DNA of 64,000 bases. Source: Gemmataceae bacterium (GTDB taxonomy: Bacteria; Planctomycetota; Planctomycetia; Gemmatales; Gemmataceae). Below, piece by piece: positions 7,933 through 16,334 of this stretch (the first letter of the stretch is position 1; each line of letters begins with the position of its first letter). Made by a program: the position numbers and the translations under genes. The stretch covers positions 111,790-175,789 of the forward strand of contig SIAJ01000001.1 of the NCBI GenBank assembly GCA_009691845.1, read 5' to 3'. A model generated the notes under the pieces. The model worked only from the letters and a program-made list of their open reading frames with translations. It was not told the origin of the DNA and ran no database searches.

Positions 7933-9621
7933 CTACGCCGCCGCTTTGCTAGGCAGGAGTACCGACTGGGCAAACGCCACGTCGCCGATCAGGCAGGGGT
8001 GTTTGTACTGCTCCGGAGAACCGCCCGTCTTGGCCACTCGTTCGCGGTCCCAGTTGGCCCAGAAGCCGCTTGGCAGCACGTGAGCCCGAACCGGTCCCAG
8101 TCGACTACTTGAACGCTTGGCTTCGTATTCAATGTTGTTGTCGCCAAGAGCGAGATCGAGGGCGGTCAGGAAGCGGCGAAGTAACGCGGGCTCCTTGGCG
8201 TCCTGGCTTTCCAGGAACAGGCCGTAGTAAGGCTGCGTTTCGTCCCAACAAGGTGCGAGAGCGTAGGCCGTCAGCGGCTGTGGGATGGTTTGCACCAGAC
8301 GATCGACAGACTGCGTTACGTGGTACTCGGAAAGCTTTTCACCGGTCAGATTGGCGAAGCGGCTTCCCTTGCCGAGGAACTCGATCGTCGGGGTGTTGTG
8401 GAAGAATCCTGTCACGCGAACGAGGTCCGAGATGTGGTAGCGGTACAGCCCGGCCTTGGTGGTCATCACGATGTAGTAATGCTTGCCAACTTCTATTTCG
8501 TGGGCACCAAGGGCCGTCGGACTCGGACGATCAATCTCACCTTCCGGAATGAAATCGAAGAAGTGAGTGGTGACATCGAGCACGCCCGAGGGCGTGCCAT
8601 CCTCGACCGGAATGCTCATGCGGCCTTCGCTTGCCAGGAGGCCAAGGTCGCGGATCGGAGCGTCGCCGTAGAAGCTGGAAAGCTGACGCAAATAGGGCCG
8701 CACGCTGCCGCCGGTCCAGCAGCCGATCAGCAATTTGTCGGCCGGCCAGGCATCTTTCGGATACAGATTGCCCGATTCATTTGCGAACGCTTCCAACGCC
8801 TTCGCACGTGCTTGTTTCGGCTTCAGCTTCCTGGAGAGGATGGCACGGATTTCAGCCGGCATGTCCAACTTCGGATTGAGCGTACCATCGTGAATATCGC
8901 GGATCAGCGACTCCTTTTCACGATCCATGAATCGAGCCAGGTTCACCAGCGTGCTCGGGTTCGCGGACATCAACATGCCGAGTGGTTTACGCAAGCCCAT
9001 GCGAAGGGCGACATACGTTCGCGTCTGGGAATCCTTGAGCTTGCCGCTTGCGGGGGGCACGACGTACATCCAGCGCATGATCCGCTTTTGTACCTGAGCG
9101 GTGAAGCCAGATAGATTGCCGCATGGAATCCCGGCCTCGGTGCGGTATTCGTCCGCGTCGCCGGCGAGTTGCATGATCGGCTTCAAGAACACGTGCTTGT
9201 GCTGCTTGAGGGCTTTCAGACCCCACAGATTCCAGCTTCGGCGATAATCGTCGACGTACTGCTGGGTGATGGGAATATGCTTGCGGGCGGCCGTTGTGCC
9301 GCTGGTGAGTGCGAACATCAAGACTTGTGGATCGGCCAGCAACGCCTTCGTGTCGCCGGCCATCACGCGGCGAATGTAAGGATCAAGGCGTTCGTATGGA
9401 GCAACTGGAACCTGTCGGCGATAATCGGCCACGGTCTGGATGTGCGAAAAGCCATGATCGTTACCGAAACCCGTGTCGGCATGATAAGCCAGGATCCCCC
9501 GTAGAAGTGACTCCTGTGTGGCCTGCGGCGTCATGCAGGCCGCTTCGAATCGTGCGAATTTCTTGTACAGAGGCCGGGCCAGGGCCTTGCGTGCCATCTT
9601 GCGTAGGAATCCACCGATCAT
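7933..9621 (-). CDS. GH3-family acyl-acid amido synthetase
   Basis: 562 residues matching the GH3 auxin-responsive promoter family: the ATP-binding LTSGTTAARKHIPIT near 111-126, the middle IGCWTGGSVRPYL, LLASEGRMSIPV, and the C-terminal GLYRYHISDLVRVTGF. GH3 enzymes adenylate a carboxylic acid and transfer the acyl group to an amino acid or amine. Bacterial versions are poorly characterised and the substrate cannot be read from sequence. It lies between an alpha/beta hydrolase (13 bases upstream) and a methyltransferase (9 bases downstream), suggesting a small conjugation or biosynthetic operon. Confidence 0.9.
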   Translation of the reverse strand: MIGGFLRKMARKALARPLYKKFARFEAACMTPQATQESLLRGILAYHADTGFGNDHGFSHIQTVADYRRQVPVAPYERLDPYIRRVMAGDTKALLADPQVLMFALTSGTTAARKHIPITQQYVDDYRRSWNLWGLKALKQHKHVFLKPIMQLAGDADEYRTEAGIPCGNLSGFTAQVQKRIMRWMYVVPPASGKLKDSQTRTYVALRMGLRKPLGMLMSANPSTLVNLARFMDREKESLIRDIHDGTLNPKLDMPAEIRAILSRKLKPKQARAKALEAFANESGNLYPKDAWPADKLLIGCWTGGSVRPYLRQLSSFYGDAPIRDLGLLASEGRMSIPVEDGTPSGVLDVTTHFFDFIPEGEIDRPSPTALGAHEIEVGKHYYIVMTTKAGLYRYHISDLVRVTGFFHNTPTIEFLGKGSRFANLTGEKLSEYHVTQSVDRLVQTIPQPLTAYALAPCWDETQPYYGLFLESQDAKEPALLRRFLTALDLALGDNNIEYEAKRSSSRLGPVRAHVLPSGFWANWDRERVAKTGGSPEQYKHPCLIGDVAFAQSVLLPSKAAA

Positions 9622-9634
9622 GAGATTTCCTGGT

Positions 9635-10594
9635 TTACGTCAAGTTCGCATCGAAGAAAGCAACGACGCGTGGCCCGTACTCCGCTCCGGCCAGGACAAT
9701 CGATTGATTGTGTCGCGCACCGCGGACGGCCCAGAATTCTTTCGGCCCGCGAGCCCGACGGAATAAAGACCGAGCCATCTCCATTTTGATGTAACTGTCC
9801 AGTTCGCCGTGGATCATTAGTAACGGTTGTCGCAACCGGCCCATGCGCGGGTCCAGATGGAAGAACTGGACTTTTCGGCTCAATTCGACCCTTCGGACTC
9901 CAACCATGGCCATGTGTGCATAAAACCAGGCCGGAAATAGTCCGTGGACCATGAAGTCCGGGTTATACACGCTAATCCACTTGCGCATGTAGGGCAACAT
10001 GACCGAGGAGAGCCCAAACGCCCCGTCGGTGGCGACGCAGCGGATGGTCGGATCCTTCGTCGCCACGGCCAAGCCCGCGTTGGCCCCTTTGCTGACACCG
10101 AACCAGCCGATCTTGCAGTCGCCGAGGTCGGGCCGACTTTTCATATAAGCGAGGGCTGCTCGGGCGTCGGCGACCTCGTAGCGCGTGATCCATTGCAAAG
10201 GCTCGTAGCCGGGAATCGAATCGCTAGCCCCCTGGCTCCTCGGCTCGTAGGTGAAAATATCGTATCCGGCCTGAAGGAGTGACGCGCAGTAGGACCGGCA
10301 CGACCAGCGATCGGAGCCGTACTCAATGCCAAAGATGATCACGCCTTTGCGAGCCGCAGCCGGAGTGCGAAAATAGGCCCCCTGGATGTGCATCCCATCG
10401 GCAGTCGGAATTCGCAGATCCTCGGCGGCCGGGTCGCTCTCGCCACGCGGAATCACGAACAGGGGTTTCTCGGGGAAGATCCGTTCCACTTGCTCGAGCA
10501 AATACTGTCGCCCGTACCAATAGACGCAGGTTAATAGTCCAGCAATGAGCAAGAGCGGAAGCCAAAGCAATACAATTCCGAGTGCGGTCCACAT
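9635..10594 (-). CDS. Membrane-anchored alpha/beta hydrolase
   Basis: 319 residues. An N-terminal hydrophobic helix (LGIVLLWLPLLLIAGLLTCV) anchors it in the membrane. The fold is shown by GVIIFGIEYGSD-WSCRSYC, the nucleophile elbow GWFGVSKGANAG (Ser in G-V-S-K-G), the acid in LLMIHGELDSYI and the His in GARHNQS, so the triad is complete. The target may be an ester or amide; no substrate can be assigned. It is the first gene of the operon with the GH3-like enzyme and the methyltransferase. Confidence 0.85.
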   Translation of the reverse strand: MWTALGIVLLWLPLLLIAGLLTCVYWYGRQYLLEQVERIFPEKPLFVIPRGESDPAAEDLRIPTADGMHIQGAYFRTPAAARKGVIIFGIEYGSDRWSCRSYCASLLQAGYDIFTYEPRSQGASDSIPGYEPLQWITRYEVADARAALAYMKSRPDLGDCKIGWFGVSKGANAGLAVATKDPTIRCVATDGAFGLSSVMLPYMRKWISVYNPDFMVHGLFPAWFYAHMAMVGVRRVELSRKVQFFHLDPRMGRLRQPLLMIHGELDSYIKMEMARSLFRRARGPKEFWAVRGARHNQSIVLAGAEYGPRVVAFFDANLT

Positions 10595-10673
10595 AGTCTG
10601 TCAGTGTAGGAAGAACTTGGGTGATTTCGGTACGGGTCGTTTACCAAAGTCACACCCATCCGGAGAGTACACA

Positions 10674-11798
10674 ATGTTTTCGCTCCGCTCATCCGCTGTG
10701 CTGTTACTCCTGTTCTTCGTGACCCTCTTATCTGGAATTTTGCACGGAGAAACTGGCAAGGATCGGGAACGCGAGCGCATCGACGACTTGGTTCGGCAAC
10801 TGGCGCACGACAAATACGCCAAGCGGGAAGCCGCCCGCAAGCAACTAGAAGTTCTCGGCGAGAAGGCCTTGCCCGCCATTCGCGAAGCCCAGGTCAAACG
10901 AGATCTAGACTTCGAGACGCTCGCCAAGCAAGTGACCCGCTCGATCATGATTCGATCGAGCAAGAGCAAATCGATCGGATTGGAATTATCCGTAGTCGAC
11001 GAGGGAAAATTCGAGATGGGCTCTCCCCGGGGCGAGAGGAATCGGCACCCGGACGAGACGCCTCATCTGGTACGAATCACGAAGCCCTTCCTCATGGGGA
11101 AGTACGAAGTCTCTCAGGAAGAATACACGCAGGTAATGAAACACAATCCGAGCTGGACATCCAGCGCGGGTGATGGAAAGAGCAAGGTGCAAGGCGTCAA
11201 CACCAGTCAGTTCCCGGTCGAGAATGTCACCTGGTACGATGCGATCGAGTTCTGCAATCGCCTGAGCAAGCTAGACGGATACGACCCCTACTATCTGGTC
11301 GCGGAAGCCAAGATCGAAAAGGACTCGATCAAGAGTGCAACGGTATCGGCCATGGGTGGAAACGGGTATCGCCTGCCGACGGAGGCCGAGTGGGAATTCT
11401 GTTGTCGGGCGTGGACGGCAATGCCTTTTCACTTCGGTTCCGAAAATACTGGAGCTGATGCGAACACCCGGCCCGGACCGGCCTACGGCTACGGCGGCGG
11501 GCCGAACTGGACTGCCCTCGGACGCACCGCCAAGATTGGCAGCTACAAGCCAAGCCATCTCGGGTTGTTCGACATGCACGGCAACGTCGCGGAGTGGTGT
11601 TGGGATTACTTCGACAAGGATTATTATTCGACTGGCCCAGAGGTCGATCCACCCGGTCCAGAGAAGGGGTATCTGCGTCTTCTTCGGGGCGGGTCGTGGA
11701 TGGTGTCGGAGGGAAGTTGCCGATCCGCCACGCGGTTTCACATGGCTCCGGAAGCAAGCAAAGAGTACATTGGCTTCCGAGTTGCGAGAACTCCGTGA
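10674..11798 (+). CDS. SUMF1/FGE-domain secreted protein
   Basis: 374 residues with a signal peptide (SAVLLLLFFVTLLSGILHG), a charged spacer that resembles HEAT-type segments (about 30-95), then a formylglycine-generating-enzyme (SUMF1) domain: KFEMGSPRGE, VENVTWYDAIEFCNRLS, YRLPTEAEWEFCCRA, GLFDMHGNVAEWCWD, RLLRGGSWMVSEGSCRSATR, and final IGFRVAR. True FGE has two catalytic Cys after RGGS; here the first position is Val and only the second Cys remains, so aerobic formylglycine formation is unlikely. I chose the ATG at 10674 for its signal peptide. The stop overlaps the sulfatase start (TGATG). Confidence 0.88.
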   Translation: MFSLRSSAVLLLLFFVTLLSGILHGETGKDRERERIDDLVRQLAHDKYAKREAARKQLEVLGEKALPAIREAQVKRDLDFETLAKQVTRSIMIRSSKSKSIGLELSVVDEGKFEMGSPRGERNRHPDETPHLVRITKPFLMGKYEVSQEEYTQVMKHNPSWTSSAGDGKSKVQGVNTSQFPVENVTWYDAIEFCNRLSKLDGYDPYYLVAEAKIEKDSIKSATVSAMGGNGYRLPTEAEWEFCCRAWTAMPFHFGSENTGADANTRPGPAYGYGGGPNWTALGRTAKIGSYKPSHLGLFDMHGNVAEWCWDYFDKDYYSTGPEVDPPGPEKGYLRLLRGGSWMVSEGSCRSATRFHMAPEASKEYIGFRVARTP

Positions 11799-13252
11799 TG
11801 CCGGGATTCCATATGGGTTATGCGAAACTCGCTTCGGTCGCTAGCCCGCTCCTCCTCGTAGCTCTTCTGCTGAGTGGTTGCCAATGCAATCGGTCCAAAC
11901 CCATTGCGAATGACGTAATCATCGAAAAAACCAGTCCGAACCTTGTCTTCGTAAGCTTCGACGCCTTGCAAGCTTCACACGTAAGTTGCCTTGGCTATCC
12001 GCGAAACACGACGCCGACCATCGATGCCATGGCGAACTCGGGTTTCAAGTTCACGAACGCCATTTCGGTTGCATCCTGGACCGTTCCTGCTTCGATGACC
12101 TGGTTCACAGGCGTGTATCCATCCGAGCACCGGATGACGAACAAGTTCTCCGTTTACAACGAGAAGGTTCAGAAACTCGCCAACCTGAAGGAACTCGCGC
12201 CGGACATTGTCACCTTGGCGGACATCTTGAGAGAGAACGGTTACGCCACCGGAGGCTTCACCGGCAACGCCGGCGTCAGTGCCGGGTTCGGCTACGAACA
12301 AGGCTTCGATGTCTACTTTCACGAAAAGGGAAAGTTCGGCAGCATGGATCGCAGCATTCCGGAAGCCCTTAAATGGGTGAAGCAAAACCGGGATAAGAAG
12401 TTCTTCCTCTTTCTGCACGGCTACGACATCCACGGCCAAAACACGCCCGACGGCGGCTACGATTATCGTTTCGTGGACAAGGACTACGACGGAAAATTCA
12501 TCGGCTCGACATTGGAGCAAGAGTCCCTGCGGGAGGAGGGCCTGGAGCGGGGCCAGCTAACGCTTCGCGAAGCGGACGTACGCTTTTGGCGGGCGGTTTA
12601 CGACGAAAAGATTCAACGCACCGACGCGAAGTTCAAGCATTTCCTGGAAGAGTTCACAAAGCTCGGGCTTGCGGAGAACACTGTGTTCGTCCTGACATCC
12701 GACCACGGCACGGAGTTGTACGAACACCGCCGCTTCGATCACGGCTACTCGCTATTTCAGGAGCAGATTCATGTGCCCTTGATCGTTAAGCTCCCCGGGC
12801 AGACCGAGGGGAAAACAATCGCCGACCGAGTCGGCAGTATCGACTTGATGCCCACGATCCTCAATCTCCTCGATGTTCAAGTGCCGGAAACGGCTCGGCT
12901 CCAGCAACGCGGCACAAGCCTCGTGCCCGCAATGCACGGAGATCGTGTTCGACGCGACGTGTTCTCGGAAACCGATTACCGCGAATACACCTTCAAGCGA
13001 TCCATCATCACCCCGGATGGTTGGAAGTTCATTTACACCCTCGAAACCAAGGGCCGCGAACTCTTCGATTTGAATGTCGATCCCGGGGAGACGAGAAACC
13101 TGGCCACAATTGAACCAAAACGGGCGGCAGAATTGGAAGCCAAGCTGTTTGCTCACTTCAAATCCATTGGGCACGATCTAACGGCCCGCCGATGGGGTGT
13201 TGGCATGAATCCCGTTTACAATTCGCAGGGGAAGGGTCTGCTCAAGAAATGA
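11798..13252 (+). CDS. Sulfatase-fold lipoprotein, no formylglycine Cys
   Basis: 484 residues of the alkaline phosphatase/sulfatase superfamily. The start at 11798 overlaps the SUMF1 gene; an in-frame ATG at 11813 is possible. A lipobox (LLLSGC, Cys about 28) predicts a lipoprotein. Metal ligands are visible: VFVSFDALQ (Asp about 55), and LTSDHGTELYEH further on. Where FGly-type sulfatases have C/S-x-P-x-R, this protein has T-V-P-A-S (about 95-99) followed by the usual LTG-like FTGVYPSEH. Thr there suggests a phosphatase-, phosphonate- or transferase-like nucleophile, or a sulfatase variant that needs no FGly. The C-terminal ETDYREYTF and RELFDLNVDPGETRNLA match the family. Confidence 0.88.
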   Translation: MPGFHMGYAKLASVASPLLLVALLLSGCQCNRSKPIANDVIIEKTSPNLVFVSFDALQASHVSCLGYPRNTTPTIDAMANSGFKFTNAISVASWTVPASMTWFTGVYPSEHRMTNKFSVYNEKVQKLANLKELAPDIVTLADILRENGYATGGFTGNAGVSAGFGYEQGFDVYFHEKGKFGSMDRSIPEALKWVKQNRDKKFFLFLHGYDIHGQNTPDGGYDYRFVDKDYDGKFIGSTLEQESLREEGLERGQLTLREADVRFWRAVYDEKIQRTDAKFKHFLEEFTKLGLAENTVFVLTSDHGTELYEHRRFDHGYSLFQEQIHVPLIVKLPGQTEGKTIADRVGSIDLMPTILNLLDVQVPETARLQQRGTSLVPAMHGDRVRRDVFSETDYREYTFKRSIITPDGWKFIYTLETKGRELFDLNVDPGETRNLATIEPKRAAELEAKLFAHFKSIGHDLTARRWGVGMNPVYNSQGKGLLKK

Positions 13253-13289
13253 AGAATGCTGCCCAGCTACGTCTCAGTGAGGAATTCCC

Positions 13290-13979
13290 TCAGGCAATCG
13301 ACAAGTCGTCGCACGCTTGTTCGTAACTCACCTCGAGATCGAGCAGAATGGCGAGATCGGGCCCCAACCAGATTGGCAACGCGGGCAGCGGCTGGCCGAG
13401 CGCCAATCGATGCGACCAGCATTCCAGCAATAGGCGTTTCTTGCGCGGCCCCCAACGGCACGACGATGCGTAAATCGATGGCGGGTCGTCGCACAGCCTC
13501 GGATCTTTTTGACCCAGGAACGCCATCAGTTCGCAATAGAGGTTGGGTTGCCGCACCGTCACGAGATCCACAATGCTGACGGCAACGCCCTTCTGCAACA
13601 TGGCCGCACATTTTCCGATAAAGGCGTTCCGGCTTTCCGGTCGATCCTTGTTTGCGGGACTGACAATTTCGATTGCTGCCACCAGTTGGCGGCCACGTTT
13701 GGCGTCGTAGATTCGCACTTCATATTCGTCGTAATCCGGAAGCAATATCTCCAGGGCAACTGATGGCTCGCCGGCCGAAAGGTAGAGCGGCACGTCGCTC
13801 TCGTAGCTTTCAAAATCGACTTCGCATTGTGTTCCGCGATGAACGCCGGGCGCGGCAACGAAGCCATCGGGAAGCTGTTTCTTGAGTTGTTGGACGATTA
13901 CTGCGGGCCAACCAGCGTGAAGTGCTTCCCACGAGGACTTAAGGTCCACCGGCGGACGAAAATGATCGCGTAGAGGCAT
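13290..13979 (-). CDS. DUF4058 family protein
   Basis: 229 residues, of a cytosolic family common in cyanobacteria and planctomycetes and of unknown role. Typical parts are the N-terminal MPLRDHFRPP---SWE-LH-GWPA, the central YEVRIYDAKRGRQLVAAIEI-VSPANK and the C-terminal LPALPIWL----PVLLDL-like end (LPIWLGPDLAILLDLEVSYE). I chose the ATG at 13979 (MPLRDHF), which has gggag upstream; the frame is open to 14033. The IEIVSPANKDRP stretch recalls nuclease folds, but no catalytic claim is made. Confidence 0.85.
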   Translation of the reverse strand: MPLRDHFRPPVDLKSSWEALHAGWPAVIVQQLKKQLPDGFVAAPGVHRGTQCEVDFESYESDVPLYLSAGEPSVALEILLPDYDEYEVRIYDAKRGRQLVAAIEIVSPANKDRPESRNAFIGKCAAMLQKGVAVSIVDLVTVRQPNLYCELMAFLGQKDPRLCDDPPSIYASSCRWGPRKKRLLLECWSHRLALGQPLPALPIWLGPDLAILLDLEVSYEQACDDLSIA

Positions 13980-14040
13980 GGCCGATTCTCCCACCGATGA
14001 TTCTATCTGATGGGTGCGGCCATCCCGAGTCAAGAAATGA

Positions 14041-14080
14041 AGAACGCCGCGTGATCGAGGTGCTCGATAACGCGGCGTTC
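14041..14080. terminator. Hairpin downstream of the sigma-factor gene
   Basis: A GC-rich inverted repeat (gaacgccgcg / cgcggcgttc, 19-base loop) lies 17 bases after the stop of the minus-strand sigma gene and upstream of the DUF4058 start. It probably ends the sigma transcript. No long T-tract is seen. Confidence 0.6.
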
Positions 14081-14097
14081 ATGTTCAAGGGCCGAAA

Positions 14098-15759
14098 TTA
14101 CAACTCAATTCGATTCACCGAAACTCGATCGCGAAGTTGCTTCATGCCGCGGACATTGATCTGTCGCACGCGCTCCTTCGTGATGCCGAAGTGCTGGCCG
14201 ATCTGCTCGAGGGTCATTTCCGAACTGCCATCGAGACCGTTTCGCATGCGAATGATGTCCCGCGTTCGCGGATCGAGACCTTCGAGCAGCTTATTCACGC
14301 GGTCCCGAGCCATGTCGGCTTGAGCCACGATTTCCTGCTCGTCGCTCCGCACGTCGGCGCGGCTCTCGAACATGTCTTCGTTTCCGGTCACGTACCGATC
14401 GCGGTGGTTCTTCTCGTCTGGGATCGAGCGGGCAAAATTCTTCATGATCGCCCACGTTGCATACGTGGAGAACTTGAAGCCGCGAAAGTAATCGAACTTC
14501 TCGACGGCCCGCATCAGGCTGATCGATCCGTCCGACATCAACTCGGACAGGTTGTCGAACGTACCCGAGTGCTTCTTCGCGATGGAGGCCACAAGCCGGG
14601 TGTTGCAGCTAATCAGCCGATCGCGCACCCGGCGAACCTGGGAGTGCAACTCTTCGATCTGACGCAGGTCACCGCTGCGGGCACTGTTCGGGCTGGCACC
14701 CTGCCGGATCTTGTTCAGCTTGTATTTCAGGTAGTTCATTTTCCGGAACAGGTGCTGCTCCTGATCCTTCGACAGGAGCGGCCAGCGATACAGGTGAACC
14801 AGTTCAGCCGGCACGTCCTTGGGTGGCGACATCGACTGCGACTGGGCGAAAAACTGAGCCTCTCCCGGCATGGGCCCGAGATAGGTAGCATCGTTGCTGG
14901 CATCTTCGAAGGATGCGTTGTGAATATATTCGACCGGTTGTTCCAGCAGTCGGCGGGCCTGGACCTCGTTGATGGCCTGGTATACCGCCGTGCGGGACCG
15001 TTCAAATTTCTTGGATAGAGTTCCCACGGGTGTCCCTCCTTCGTATTGAGCAAAGATCATTTCCTTCGTTGCGCCGTCCAGGGGACTTTTCCGATCGGGG
15101 AAAATTGCCTGATCGGGATGAGCACAATCGAAGTTCTTGATCGTGTAACGGATTGCCTCGACCGATCGGCCGAGCCGTCGGGAAATCCGGCGGCTAACGT
15201 CCGTAATATCTCCACCGGCCCTGGCGAGGCGACGAGCACGGTAGAGAATGGTATCCCGCTCCCTGTCGGCCATGCGGCTGAATTGACAGCCCCGTTCGAC
15301 CAGGTTGCGGTTATCGGAAAGGAACCGGTCGAGCTGCGATTTGGGATAACCCAGTTGCCGCCGCCCCTGCACGATGACGCGCTGGCCAACCAGGCCGCGC
15401 ACCCGCCAACGCACGACGGTCTTCGTCGACACGTTCAGTTTCTTGCTAACTTCATCCAAAGTCAGAATCGGCTCGACCGCCTGTTCAATCGGCAGGGGCG
15501 GAATCGACCGCTCGAGCCGCTTGATGAACTCGGCCAAATCGTGCTTGAGGTCCGACCCACGAATCAGCAGTTCCGCGTGGGCTTCCGAGCGATACTCGGT
15601 GATACGAAAACAAATGAACTGGTAGGGATACGCACGTTGGACATCGACCTCGCCGACCAACTTCGCGGCACGATCAACCTGCTCGCGACGACGGGCGACC
15701 GGCGCGAAGCGGACCTGTTGGTCCGTCAGTTCTTTCAGTGCTTGCGCTTTGAAGTCCAC
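14098..15759 (-). CDS. Sigma-70 family factor with N-terminal MerR-like and further HTH modules
   Basis: 553 residues. The C-terminal half is a sigma-70 core: regions 2.1-2.4 at about 385-450 (LVASIAKKHSG, SLMRAVEKFDYFRGFKFSTY, ATWAIMKNFAR) and region 4 at about 490-545 (LDPRTRDIIRMRNGL, TLEQIGQHFGITKERVRQI). The N-terminal half is unusual. A MerR/excisionase-like HTH at about 98-145 (LTLDEVSKKLNVSTKTVVRW, then GRRQLGYPKSQLDRFL) is followed by two more HTH-like stretches, near 163-212 (ITDVSRRISRRLGRSVEAIR) and 233-272 (VGTLSKKFERSRTAVYQAI). It is larger than group 3 and 4 sigma factors and is not the housekeeping factor by length or N-terminus. A 575-base AT-rich region lies upstream. Confidence 0.88.
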   Translation of the reverse strand: MDFKAQALKELTDQQVRFAPVARRREQVDRAAKLVGEVDVQRAYPYQFICFRITEYRSEAHAELLIRGSDLKHDLAEFIKRLERSIPPLPIEQAVEPILTLDEVSKKLNVSTKTVVRWRVRGLVGQRVIVQGRRQLGYPKSQLDRFLSDNRNLVERGCQFSRMADRERDTILYRARRLARAGGDITDVSRRISRRLGRSVEAIRYTIKNFDCAHPDQAIFPDRKSPLDGATKEMIFAQYEGGTPVGTLSKKFERSRTAVYQAINEVQARRLLEQPVEYIHNASFEDASNDATYLGPMPGEAQFFAQSQSMSPPKDVPAELVHLYRWPLLSKDQEQHLFRKMNYLKYKLNKIRQGASPNSARSGDLRQIEELHSQVRRVRDRLISCNTRLVASIAKKHSGTFDNLSELMSDGSISLMRAVEKFDYFRGFKFSTYATWAIMKNFARSIPDEKNHRDRYVTGNEDMFESRADVRSDEQEIVAQADMARDRVNKLLEGLDPRTRDIIRMRNGLDGSSEMTLEQIGQHFGITKERVRQINVRGMKQLRDRVSVNRIEL

Positions 15760-16334
15760 GGGAGTAAACCTCTCGATGACCCTCTAACACGACCCTTCAG
15801 AAGCTACTTCGCTCGTTCAACCCTTCCATTCGGAATTCCAGATGGAAGGTAGGTCCTTACAAGCTTCTGAAGAACAGAGAGCGGTTTGGCCAGTAAAGGT
15901 TCTCAATTCGAACCGATCGTGACCACCCGATCTCGACACCGCACACTTTCAGTGTCGAACTAGATAAACGCAATGGCTGTGCCATAAACCCAAAGAATGC
16001 TTGGATTACTTGGGTTCGTAGCCAGATTCTCTCAGAACCACTGTCCAAAACACGATTTACATAAAGTGTGTTGGTTGTAACGACACCGAGCCAGGAAAAA
16101 TGTTCACGATTCAGTGTACATTTGTTAGACACGAATGTACGATTTTGCAACGGGGGTTGACTGGGAATTGTACTCTGCATCACAAGTCGCAAAGCCCTCA
16201 CAGACTTGGTTTTCGGCATAACCAGCGCGACTCGGATTCGATCCTCCCCAAGTGTCCATTTTGCCGCCGACATGCCTCTTGCTTTCGACCTAAAATGACT
16301 TGTTGAAGGCACTCAGCCAAACCAGGCAAACACT
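15760..16334. other. Long intergenic region between divergent genes
   Basis: About 575 bases between the sigma gene and the secreted-protein gene, visibly more AT-rich than its surroundings. A 151-codon open frame on the minus strand (15857-16312) has no recognisable family and is probably chance. A 7-base dyad, GTACATT / AATGTAC, lies at 16116-16140 with an 11-base spacer and could be an operator. Promoters for both flanking genes are expected here. Confidence 0.5.
16116..16140. promoter_or_regulatory. Operator-like dyad GTACATT-N11-AATGTAC
   Basis: A perfect 7-base inverted repeat in the AT-rich gap between the multi-HTH sigma gene and the divergent secreted-protein gene. Size and spacing fit a dimeric regulator, but no other copy is seen in the window, so this is tentative. 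Confidence 0.3.

Noticed and set aside
16200..16262. tRNA-like ggattcgatcc near 16233
   Set aside because: The T-loop-like string has no matching stem, anticodon arm or acceptor, so it is not a tRNA.
15857..16312. 151-codon minus-strand open frame upstream of the sigma gene
   Set aside because: No recognisable motif, odd residue mix, and it lies in an AT-rich intergenic region with expected promoters.
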